Source of the DNA: Candidatus Poribacteria bacterium
GTDB lineage: Bacteria > Abyssobacteria > SURF-5
Direction of reading: 5' to 3'
Assembly: GCA_016215705.1 (NCBI GenBank)
Contig: JACRIR010000162.1
Coordinates: 1 to 12,950, forward strand
Length of the DNA stretch: 12,950 nt
Positions within the stretch are counted from its first letter, which is position 1; the number at the start of each line of letters is the position of its first letter. Below are positions 6,018 to 12,010 of the stretch, in pieces. A model generated the notes under the pieces. That model ran no database searches. It saw nothing but the letters and a program-made list of their open reading frames with translations, and was not told the DNA's origin. Position numbers and translations under genes: made by a program.

Positions 6018-6967
6018 TAGACGAAGTTCTTAAAGGGGATATGCGAGCGGGCGCGGTTATCAATGGTTGGAATGTAGCCGCCGGACTCGAGGAGTGGCGG
6101 CACTCTCTCGTAAATCTCTTTTCTGATTGCCTTCTCGTCCCTCGTGAGCACGTTCGAGTCGATGCCTCCTATCAAAGCAAGTCTTTGCCCGTACTCGCTC
6201 CGAATCGCTTGATAATCCATGTTGGATGGAATCGTGTCGGTCATCCATAAGCCTGTGACACCGGCCTCGACCATGTCCGGCAAAAGGACATTTATGTTCC
6301 CAAACGACCTCATGATGATGATATCCACCCCGCGCTCCCGCAGGAGCTTCGCGATTCTTTGGTAGCGGGGGATCACGAATTCGCGGAACATTCTTGGAGA
6401 GATGACCGGCCCGTTGCTGCCTGCGATCGGCTCCGTAAAGTAGGCGAAATCAATTTCGGCTTCCCTCAGCGCGCGCTCGATCCCCAGCATCAAATAATCA
6501 GCCGCCGTGTCCATGATCGCGTGAACCAGCTTCGGTCTGTCACACATAAGCAGGCAGGCACGCTCGAAAGACGGCGAGTCATTGACTCCCAGAAATTGCA
6601 GGATTCCGGACTCCCACGCCCCAACGCCGACCGGATAGTCGCGATTGCGATATTTCTCGGTTAGCTTTCGCCAATTGCGCGGGTAGGCTCTCTTTCGTGC
6701 ATTCTCGAGAAACTCTCTGAGGCGGGCGAGATCGTCACTGTCTTCAATCGGGTAATCGAATTCTCCTCTCATCTCGTGGAACGAAAGCTTGAGTGGCAAA
6801 ACTTCGCGGTGGTCAAGATGAAAATACTCTTCTATATCAACCCCGAGCGGCAGTCCTTCTTTGCGCCATCGACGAATGGTGTCCTCGCGGATGTACTGCT
6901 CGAAGCGCGGCGTTCGGTCGGGGTTCTCAAACCGCATTGTCTTCAGAAATCTCTCTCGCTCATTCAT
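5984..6967 (-). CDS. Uroporphyrinogen decarboxylase (UROD)-family protein, methyltransferase-like
   Basis: A 327-residue TIM-barrel protein beginning MNERERFLKTMRFENPDRTP, the characteristic opening of the UROD/corrinoid-methyltransferase family (MtaA/MtbA/CmuA relatives, PF01208). ATG 6967 is the first start after an in-frame TGA. Family-like blocks include the PRMFREFVIPRYQRIAKLLR helix (191-210), the strand IIMRSFGNINVLLPDMVEAGV (217-237), LIGGIDSNVL (265-274) and a C-terminal YIPTIDNRARSHIPFKNFVYY block. Real uroporphyrinogen decarboxylation (heme synthesis) is unlikely. Relatives move methyl groups to or from corrinoids or act on O-methyl substrates. Only three cysteines exist (138, 142, 326), none in the HxC...C zinc pattern of MtaA, so a coenzyme M methyltransferase is not supported. 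The substrate is unknown. It converges on and overlaps the phosphatase by 34 bases. Confidence 0.82.
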   Translation of the reverse strand: MNERERFLKTMRFENPDRTPRFEQYIREDTIRRWRKEGLPLGVDIEEYFHLDHREVLPLKLSFHEMRGEFDYPIEDSDDLARLREFLENARKRAYPRNWRKLTEKYRNRDYPVGVGAWESGILQFLGVNDSPSFERACLLMCDRPKLVHAIMDTAADYLMLGIERALREAEIDFAYFTEPIAGSNGPVISPRMFREFVIPRYQRIAKLLRERGVDIIIMRSFGNINVLLPDMVEAGVTGLWMTDTIPSNMDYQAIRSEYGQRLALIGGIDSNVLTRDEKAIRKEIYERVPPLLESGGYIPTIDNRARSHIPFKNFVYYRKVLEEVCG

Positions 6968-6974
6968 CTCTCAT

Positions 6975-7004
6975 ATTGTACAGATTGTGATCTCAGAAAT
7001 GCAA
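6975..7004 (-). promoter_or_regulatory. Promoter of the UROD-family gene, start close to the ATG
   Basis: On the minus strand TTGCAT (7004-6999) and TACAAT (6980-6975) are 18 bases apart. Only 7 bases separate the -10 box from ATG 6967, so the predicted transcript would begin at or within a base or two of the start codon. The bases just before the ATG (GAGAG) leave no normal ribosome-binding spacer, consistent with a leaderless mRNA. Confidence 0.5.
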
Positions 7005-7018
7005 AGTAAGTCTAAAAG

Positions 7019-7036
7019 GAAGTCCACCGAGTGGAG
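7019..7036 (-). terminator. Weak hairpin after tonB
   Basis: On the minus strand TCCAC/GTGGA with loop TCG (7035-7023) is followed by CTTCCTTTTAG. The stem is only 5 bp, so this is a low-confidence terminator for the exbB-exbD-tonB unit. Confidence 0.28.
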
Positions 7037-7094
7037 AAGTGGGAAAGTATGAAAGGAAAGGAAATGGTTTGGTTTTCTTCAATCCAAAATTGAT

Positions 7095-7889
7095 CTAGTC
7101 CTCGAGACTGAACTCAACCGGAATCTTCACCCATGCAGCAGCGGGATTTGCCCCTTTCTTCGCTGCCACAAAGCGCCATTTCCGGACGGCCTCAATTGCG
7201 GCTTTGTCCAGGAGTTCATGGCCCGACGTCTTATCAACCCTCACTTCGCCCGTGCGCCCGTTTGGAAACACCTCGACGAGAAGTGTCACGGTCCCTTCGT
7301 GACCGGCCTGGCGGGCCGCCCGAGGGTATTCCGGCTTCGGATTGTGCAAGTATGCCGGTGAACTGGCCGAGACCTTTCCATTGCTGATTCCTTGCGCGCC
7401 GGATTGCGGCCATCCGCCAAAACCTTCGCCATAAGATTGCCCCGATCTCTCGCCGTCTCCCATAGCCACGGGAGTGTCAGTCAAGGCATTGTCGCCGGAA
7501 AGTTGTGTCACTCCCACAGGAACTTTCTCGATTTCCGGCACTGTTGGCAGGATTGATTCATCCGCTGCTCGGACAGCCGGAATCTCCACGCCCTCTTCAG
7601 CGGTGTGGACGGGTTCCGGATGCGCCAATGATTTTGGTTCCAAAACGGCGACGACTCTCGACTTGCTCTCCGGTTTCGTTGACGGCCGCAACACCTTCGA
7701 CGGTTTAGGCCCGCTTGCCGTGACTTCCTCGCTTCCGGGCTCTGTCTGTGCCGGTGCGACGAGTGAGACCTCTATCGAGGGCGCCGGGTCGGCAATGCTC
7801 TGGTTTGGCCATCCGAAATTCAAGAAAAGCAACATGATATGGAGCAGGCAGGCGACTAAGAGCGACACAAAGAGCATCCGGTCTTTCAT
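7095..7889 (-). CDS. tonB: Energy transducer TonB
   Basis: A 264-residue inner-membrane protein spanning the periplasm that passes proton-motive energy from ExbB/ExbD to outer-membrane receptors. Residues 5-27 are a single N-terminal membrane segment (MLFVSLLVACLLHIMLLFLN) with a histidine at 17, as in TonB signal anchors. Residues 35-165 form a Pro/Glu/Ser-rich periplasmic linker. Residues 175-264 are the TonB C-terminal domain with the PEYPRAAR motif (186-193), GHEGTVTLLVEV (196-207), the LDKAAIEAVRKWRF helix (227-240) and a final strand VKIPVEFSLED. Its ATG overlaps the exbD stop by four bases (ATGA, 7889-7886), a sign of translational coupling. It is the last gene of the exbB-exbD-tonB unit, downstream of the BtuB-like receptor, and is presumably the dedicated energiser of B12 uptake. 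Confidence 0.93.
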   Translation of the reverse strand: MKDRMLFVSLLVACLLHIMLLFLNFGWPNQSIADPAPSIEVSLVAPAQTEPGSEEVTASGPKPSKVLRPSTKPESKSRVVAVLEPKSLAHPEPVHTAEEGVEIPAVRAADESILPTVPEIEKVPVGVTQLSGDNALTDTPVAMGDGERSGQSYGEGFGGWPQSGAQGISNGKVSASSPAYLHNPKPEYPRAARQAGHEGTVTLLVEVFPNGRTGEVRVDKTSGHELLDKAAIEAVRKWRFVAAKKGANPAAAWVKIPVEFSLED

Positions 7890-8308
7890 CTCTTTTCCTC
7901 CGGCTCGGATGCCGCGGTCTGAATCGCGACGTGTTCGACCGACAAAACTCGAAGTATGTCGAGTACTTGCACTACCACTCCGTGCCGCGCATCGCGGTCG
8001 CCGCTAATGAGCACGCGGACCGACGAATTGGCCGCTCGCGCAGCCGCGATGCGCGCAGCCAACGCATCGAGGCTCACCTTCACATCGTTGAGGTATACTT
8101 CATCCTCGTCAGTTATCGAAACCGTCAAAGACTCTTCATGAATCGCCGGCGCAGTCCGGGCCGTGGGGAGAGTGACGGGTATCCCCTGTGGCTGCGTGAG
8201 CGTCATCATCGAGTACACAAAGAACACAAGTAGCAGGAACATGCAGTCGATAAGCGGGATGATTTCGATGCGCGCCCGCTTGATTGGCATTTTACCGCTC
8301 AGGTCCAT
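7886..8308 (-). CDS. exbD: ExbD/TolR-family proton channel subunit
   Basis: A 140-residue protein when started at ATG 8308 (MDLSGKMPIKRARIEIIPLID), with AGGGG at 8318-8314 as SD. An upstream in-frame start at 8368 would add an Arg-rich stretch lying inside exbB and is rejected. Residues 14-36 are the single membrane helix (IEIIPLIDCMFLLLVFFVY) with D21 in the position of the essential proton-carrying aspartate of ExbD. The rest is a periplasmic domain containing VSLDALAARIAAARAANSSVRVLISGDRDARHGVVVQVLDILR, typical of ExbD. It overlaps exbB by 17 bases and tonB by 4 bases, so all three are translated from one message. It forms the proton channel with ExbB. Confidence 0.92.
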   Translation of the reverse strand: MDLSGKMPIKRARIEIIPLIDCMFLLLVFFVYSMMTLTQPQGIPVTLPTARTAPAIHEESLTVSITDEDEVYLNDVKVSLDALAARIAAARAANSSVRVLISGDRDARHGVVVQVLDILRVLSVEHVAIQTAASEPEEKR

Positions 8309-8912
8309 TGTTGCCCCTATTCTTCTCGTAAACGATTTCGAGGCTCGTGCTGTACGTCTCGATCTCATGTAGCGCGTCTTCGATCCGCGAATTGAAATAA
8401 TTGAAGAAGAAAACCGCAGGAATTGCGATCGTCAGACCGGCCGCCGTCGTAATAAGCGCTTCGGCAATGCCGCCGGTCACGGCCATCGGGTTCTGCGCGC
8501 CCGAAATCCCTATCGCCTCGAAGGAGCGGATGATGCCGGTCACCGTCCCGAATATCCCGAGCAGAGGCGATACCGTGACCATGGTGTCAAGCATGTTCAT
8601 GAAGCGCTTCATCCGCTTCACCTCGACTGCCGCCGCCATCTCCAACGCGCTGTCGAGAGAAAAGTTCCGGTGCGCGATACCGCACACAAGTATGCGCGCC
8701 ACGTAGTCGCTCGAGCCACTCCCGATGCGCGCCGCCTCGTTATAATCGGCGTGTTCCGCGCAATCAAGAATCTTATCAACGAGATTCTGATTGCGGCGCC
8801 CGCGCTCGCGAACCCAGAATATTGCCCGCTCGATTATCACCGTCAGCGCGATAATCGAACACAACAGCAGCGGGTACATGATCGGCCCGCCCTTTAAGAA
8901 GAATTGGAGCAT
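8292..8912 (-). CDS. exbB: ExbB/MotA/TolQ-family proton channel subunit
   Basis: A 206-residue inner-membrane protein with three predicted membrane helices: residues 11-33 (IMYPLLLCSIIALTVIIERA), 111-131 (MVTVSPLLGIFGTVTGIIRSF) and 150-173 (containing EALITTAAGLTIAIPAVFFF). The PLLGIFGTVTGI and GIAEALITTAAGL blocks are family signatures, and threonines 155/156 line the presumed proton path. It forms a pentamer around ExbD and drives TonB. The ATG at 8912 has a GAGAG SD close upstream on the minus strand. ExbD begins inside its last codons. The 182-base gap to the receptor gene contains two palindromes, so exbB may have its own promoter or be read through from btuB. TolQ is unlikely, because a TonB-type and not a TolA-type partner follows. 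Confidence 0.92.
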   Translation of the reverse strand: MLQFFLKGGPIMYPLLLCSIIALTVIIERAIFWVRERGRRNQNLVDKILDCAEHADYNEAARIGSGSSDYVARILVCGIAHRNFSLDSALEMAAAVEVKRMKRFMNMLDTMVTVSPLLGIFGTVTGIIRSFEAIGISGAQNPMAVTGGIAEALITTAAGLTIAIPAVFFFNYFNSRIEDALHEIETYSTSLEIVYEKNRGNNGPER

Positions 8913-8960
8913 ATCATCTCTCTATCTGACCGTGACTATGGATACCATGTGTCTCGCTGC

Positions 8961-8978
8961 GGCGGTTCGCGAACCGCC
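8961..8978. repeat. Perfect 18-bp palindrome GGCGGTTCGCGAACCGCC
   Basis: GGCGGTTCG (8961-8969) is exactly complementary to CGAACCGCC (8970-8978), followed by a run of C. It lies 49 bases upstream of exbB on its transcript. It resembles the core of a widespread G-rich palindromic repeat family; see 9030-9057. Confidence 0.7.
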
Positions 8979-9029
8979 CCCCCTCGAAATATTCCCGCGA
9001 AAGGCCGGAGCGCATGATTGCCAACCGCC

Positions 9030-9057
9030 GTAGGGGCACGGCGCGCCGTGCCCCTAC
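9030..9057. repeat. Perfect 28-bp palindrome with GTAGGGGC/GCCCCTAC ends
   Basis: GTAGGGGCACGGCG (9030-9043) is exactly complementary to CGCCGTGCCCCTAC (9044-9057). It sits 38 bases past the btuB stop codon and could act as an RNA hairpin between btuB and exbB. No T-run follows on either strand, so a Rho-independent terminator is not supported. A related element with a different core ends the window (12929-12950). Confidence 0.75.
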
Positions 9058-9094
9058 CGCTTCCTGTGAGATTATATCACCTGTCAGCCCGCTA

Positions 9095-11284
9095 CTAAAA
9101 CACCGCTTTCACTCCGGCGAGCACGCTAATCCCCGGATTCTCGAAGCCCAGCGCCTGCTCGAAGTGCTCGTCATCAAGCAGGTTCTCGATTAGCGCAACA
9201 ATCGACACGCTGTCGTTCAGCTTGTATTCGCCCGCAACGTCGAGCTTCACGTAGCCGTTGCCGTCGTCGTCGGTGATATCGTTCACAAAATCGCCGTCGT
9301 TATCGACAAACGCAAAATTGAGGTCGGCCCTTTCACTCGCAATTGTAGCGGCAAGGTTGAGCATCAACCGCTCGTGCGAATAATTCAGGTTGATCGACGC
9401 CAGATGCTTCGGAATGCGGATCAAGTCGTCTCCCTCGCTGTCTTCGGTCTCGGTAAACGTGTACGCGCCTCTGAGCCTGAGATGGTGTGGCAGTTGAGCG
9501 GTCATCTCGAGTTCCACTCCCTTCGAGACGGCGTCATCAAGATTCTCAACAGTGAAGACAAAAGGCGCTGTCTCCACGGTTGCTATCAAGTCCTCGAAAT
9601 CCGAGCGAAAATATGTCGCGCCTACTCGAAGCTTTCCGTCGAATAACTCCTGCTCCACTCCCGCATCCCACGATTTGTTTTTCTCCGGCCCCAAATCCGG
9701 ATTCCCGAAGAAGAACGGAGGCGAATCAAAGAAGAGGTCGAGGAATGTCGGATTCTTGATTCCCTCGCCGTAGCTCCCTTTGAGCCGGGTGGCCGTCTCC
9801 TTCACCAAATAGCTCGCAGCCACACGTGGCGTGACCTCGGAGCCGAACACACTGCTGTCATCGTGCCTCACGCCCGCAACTACGTCGAGTCGGTCCCAGA
9901 ACGAAAGCGCTGCCTGCGCGTAGAAGGCAAGGTTCCGGCGCTCCTCGTCAACGACAGTGGTCCCGCTAAACGGGTCCGAAGAGACAATGTCAGCCTCCTC
10001 CTGCTCCCAGTTGGCCCCGACAGTTATGACGTGATCTTGAAGCACCGTGAAATCATGCTTGTAATCGAGCGCTACTCGGTTCATCACAGTGTCATTATCA
10101 AACACGGCGTCGTTGAAGAGGTCTTGCGCTTCGGGGTCGCTCGCGACCAACTCATGCTCGAAATAAGACGCTTGAAAGGAGTGTCCCCACCACTCGGTTA
10201 ATTGCTGATTATAGATGGCGGTAAACGTTAGTTCCCGCGTGTCGAGGTCGTCATCAAGATCTTCGGGGATGAACTCTGTCGGGCCGGGATTCTGGACCTC
10301 GGCATCCTGAAACCGCAGGATGAATGACAAATCCACCTCGTCCTCGATATTGAAACCGGCGCGCGCCGAAATTGAAACGTTGTCGTACCTGTCGTTCTTG
10401 ATGTCGTCAATGTTTTCCGTGCCGAAGTGTGAAGCGGAAACCGAGTAATTGAAGCCGCTGCTGGAACCGGACAGACCCACCGTCTCAAGATTGTTGTCGA
10501 GGTTCCCAGCCTGCAGCGATGCCGTCACCTGCGGCGCTCCTTCGCCTTTCTTCGTGATAATGTTGATTACTCCGCTCAATGCGTCCGCGCCGTAGAGCGC
10601 GCTCTGCGGGCCGCGTACAACCTCGATGCGCTCGACGTTATCGATTGTCACGTGCGCTAGATTACCCAAACCAATCTGGTCGGTGAGTTCCACGCCGTCA
10701 ACCATGACAAGCGTGAAATCCGACTGGCCACCCCGCACGGAAGCTGACGTTGTGACCCCTTTGCCGCCGCTCTGTCGTATTTGTAGCGCAGGCACTTGAC
10801 GAAGCGCCTCGATGACGCTGTTGGACCCCAACTGCTCCAGTTGTTCTCTTGTGATGACCGTAACAGAAGAACCAATGCGGCTTATCGGCGTCTCGATGCG
10901 TGTGGCAGTCACCACCACCGGCTCGAGCGTCTCGGGCTCGACTGTTTCCTCGGGCTCTTGAGCAGGCTTCTGAGCGGATTCTTCAGGGGAGCCCTCCGCC
11001 GCAGCAACGGTCGTCCATCCGGATTTTTCCACAGAGGGCAGCGAGCCTTCCTCACCGAACGCCGCCGAAGCCAAAGCCAATAACAGGACTCCACACCCGC
11101 CGCCCAGAAAGAATCTGCGCAATAACATCCGCAACGAAACGCACGAATTTGACCTGACACCCAAAATCCCGGACTTTCGACTTTCGACCTTCGACCTTCG
11201 ACCATTTGCCATGACACTCGAAATCCCGGACTTTCGACCTTCGACCTTCGACCTTCGACCATTTCTTCCGACAATGCTTCTCAT
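9095..11284 (-). CDS. btuB: BtuB-like TonB-dependent outer-membrane receptor, probably for vitamin B12
   Basis: A 729-residue outer-membrane receptor. ATG 11284 has a strong SD GGAAAGGAG (11300-11292) 7 bases upstream. Residues 8-43 are repeat-encoded (two copies of a 19-residue unit, NGRRSKVE...). The signal peptide appears only at residues 53-77 (MLLRRFFLGGGCGVLLLALA, then SAAFG). A Pro/Glu-rich linker (80-118) leads to a TonB box (EPVVVTATRIE, 121-131), the plug domain (about 132-248, with RGGQSDFTLVMVDGVEL and VVRGPQSALYGADALSGVINIIT) and a 22-strand-type beta barrel ending in phenylalanine (VLAGVKAVF). A cobalamin riboswitch precedes it and exbB-exbD-tonB follows, which makes B12 or another corrinoid the likely cargo. 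Acidic loops (EDLDDDLD, FVDNDGDFVNDITDDDGNG) suggest Ca2+ binding as in BtuB. Another siderophore- or sugar-like ligand cannot be ruled out from the barrel alone. Confidence 0.88.
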   Translation of the reverse strand: MRSIVGRNGRRSKVEGRKSGISSVMANGRRSKVESRKSGILGVRSNSCVSLRMLLRRFFLGGGCGVLLLALASAAFGEEGSLPSVEKSGWTTVAAAEGSPEESAQKPAQEPEETVEPETLEPVVVTATRIETPISRIGSSVTVITREQLEQLGSNSVIEALRQVPALQIRQSGGKGVTTSASVRGGQSDFTLVMVDGVELTDQIGLGNLAHVTIDNVERIEVVRGPQSALYGADALSGVINIITKKGEGAPQVTASLQAGNLDNNLETVGLSGSSSGFNYSVSASHFGTENIDDIKNDRYDNVSISARAGFNIEDEVDLSFILRFQDAEVQNPGPTEFIPEDLDDDLDTRELTFTAIYNQQLTEWWGHSFQASYFEHELVASDPEAQDLFNDAVFDNDTVMNRVALDYKHDFTVLQDHVITVGANWEQEEADIVSSDPFSGTTVVDEERRNLAFYAQAALSFWDRLDVVAGVRHDDSSVFGSEVTPRVAASYLVKETATRLKGSYGEGIKNPTFLDLFFDSPPFFFGNPDLGPEKNKSWDAGVEQELFDGKLRVGATYFRSDFEDLIATVETAPFVFTVENLDDAVSKGVELEMTAQLPHHLRLRGAYTFTETEDSEGDDLIRIPKHLASINLNYSHERLMLNLAATIASERADLNFAFVDNDGDFVNDITDDDGNGYVKLDVAGEYKLNDSVSIVALIENLLDDEHFEQALGFENPGISVLAGVKAVF
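11163..11268 (-). repeat. Two 57-bp-spaced copies of a GGTCGAAGGTCGAAAGTC minisatellite inside btuB
   Basis: On the minus strand two copies of AATGGTCGAAGGTCGAAGG...AAAGTCCGGGATTT(C/T)G(A/G)GTGTC lie 57 bases apart, each itself built of GGTCGAA 7-base units. Because 57 is a multiple of three, both copies are read in the same frame and give nearly identical peptides (NGRRSKVEGRKSGI and NGRRSKVESRKSGI). Confidence 0.8.
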
Positions 11285-11291
11285 AAATGTT

Positions 11292-11309
11292 CTCCTTTCC
11301 CTGGAAAGG
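11292..11309 (-). promoter_or_regulatory. btuB ribosome-binding site enclosed in a hairpin
   Basis: On the minus strand CCTTTC (11309-11304) can pair with GAAAGG (11299-11294) around CAGG, or alternatively TTCCCT with AGGGAA. Either fold hides the SD GGAAAGGAG. This is a plausible expression platform for translational control by the upstream riboswitch; the coupling is inferred. Confidence 0.45.
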
Positions 11310-11310
11310 G

Positions 11311-11440
11311 AATTGTTGAATCAGTCCGACAATTATCAACGTTCGATTAGAATCAAACCTGCCAATCCGCAAGCCGACTGTGGGTGCGAATTCATTCGCA
11401 CAGGTTGATACGGATAACATTGCCGAACAGATTCTGTTTG
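11311..11440 (-). other. Structured leader between riboswitch and btuB
   Basis: Four further hairpins lie between the aptamer and the SD hairpin. Named on the plus strand they are 11422-11440 (CCGAACAG/CTGTTTGG, loop ATT, one G-U), 11384-11401 (GTGCGAA/TTCGCAC, loop TTCA), 11341-11358 (GTTCGATT/AATCAAAC) and 11311-11334 (AATTGT/ACAATT). None has a long T-run after it on the minus strand, so a translational rather than a terminator mechanism is favoured. Confidence 0.45.
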
Positions 11441-11442
11441 GC

Positions 11443-11594
11443 CGAACGGCAAGATTTCCTGACTGACGGCGTCGCCTACTCCCCGCGCCTTCCCATCCGC
11501 GCATCCGGCGCGAACAGTGGCATCCTGCGGGTTTCGTGCCGATCACAGTTGCCGGGCAGAAGCGGACTCTCACTGCTTTCCCTACGTCCGTTCG
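11443..11594 (-). ncRNA. Cobalamin riboswitch
   Basis: Read on the minus strand, conserved aptamer blocks appear in the right order: GGGAAAGCAGTGAGAGTCCG, then CTGCCCGGCAACTGTGATCG, AGGATGCCACTG (the B12 box, around 11526-11515), GGATGGGAAGGCGCGGGGAG, and GTCAGTCAGGAAATCTTGCC. The closing stem P1 is CGAACGG (11594-11588) with CCGTTCG (11449-11443). It belongs to the adenosylcobalamin-type class with the long peripheral arms, and lies 159 bases before the btuB start codon. Binding of cobalamin would be expected to lower receptor synthesis. Confidence 0.9.
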
Positions 11595-11625
11595 ACGTGA
11601 TGCAATACTACCAGTTATACATGAC

Positions 11626-11708
11626 GCCAAGAGCTCTTGCGCACGTGGATGACCCTCATCCTTTTCCTCTTCTTGCTACGTGCCAAAAGCTCTTGCGCAC
11701 GTGGATGA
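11626..11708. repeat. 27-bp direct repeat, two copies 56 bp apart
   Basis: Copy 1 (11626-11652) and copy 2 (11682-11708) share GCCAA(G/A)AGCTCTTGCGCACG followed by TGGATGA, differing at one base. Copy 1 contains the 12-bp palindrome CAAGAGCTCTTG. They lie just upstream of the riboswitch on its transcript, where the btuB promoter should be; TATAAC at 11619-11614 (minus strand) is a possible -10 box. They could be regulator-binding sites or dispersed repeats. Confidence 0.6.
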
Positions 11709-11721
11709 ACCACCATCGATT

Positions 11722-11750
11722 GTCATTCCCGCGAAAGCGGGAATCCATGA
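11722..11750. repeat. GTCATTCCCGCGAAAGCGGGAATCC hairpin repeat
   Basis: ATTCCCGC (11725-11732) and GCGGGAAT (11737-11744) enclose a GAAA tetraloop, an 8-bp stem. This TCATTCCCGCGAAAGCGGGAATC form is a very common small dispersed repeat in many bacterial genomes. Confidence 0.7.
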
Positions 11751-11819
11751 TTACTGCGGCGCTGAGCATGCGCAATTATTCATGACGCTCCAGCTTGAAC
11801 ATAGTCCTTGTTAAACCGT

Positions 11820-11960
11820 GCGAGAATCTCCCTCTCGCTTCTTCTTCAAAGGAGATCCTCCTATCCCTCTTTTCTCAACAAGAATCCTATTCTTCTCTCC
11901 CCCTTCTTTTCGCAAAGGAAGACCTGTTATCCCCCCTTTCGCAAAGGGGGGGAGGGGGGA
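11820..11960. repeat. Row of five short hairpins between cobS and the btuB promoter
   Basis: Successive inverted repeats are GCGAGA/TCTCGC (11820-11838), AGGAG/CTCCT (11850-11862), AAGAAT/ATTCTT (11880-11894), CTTCTTTT/AAAGGAAG with one G-U (11903-11921) and CCCCCCTTT/AAAGGGGGG (11931-11951). Four of the five have three-base loops and their centres are 25-31 bases apart. The last one is a familiar C/G-run repeat found between genes in many genomes. Confidence 0.55.
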
Positions 11961-12010
11961 TTTAAGATGCCACCAACATCCCGTACCGCCTTGCCGAACC
12001 GATTCCTCCT

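Noticed and set aside
8309-8368. 20-residue N-terminal extension of ExbD
   Set aside because: It is Arg-rich, lies inside exbB, and moves the membrane helix away from its normal place near the N-terminus.
9030-9057. Rho-independent terminator of btuB
   Set aside because: The palindrome is strong but no T-run follows it on the minus strand.
11052-11630. 192-residue minus-strand open frame over the riboswitch
   Set aside because: It is composed of riboswitch, leader and repeat sequence in the wrong frame of btuB and has no protein-family resemblance.
11820-11960. CRISPR array
   Set aside because: The evenly spaced units are hairpins of different sequence, not identical repeats with unique spacers, and no cas gene is present.
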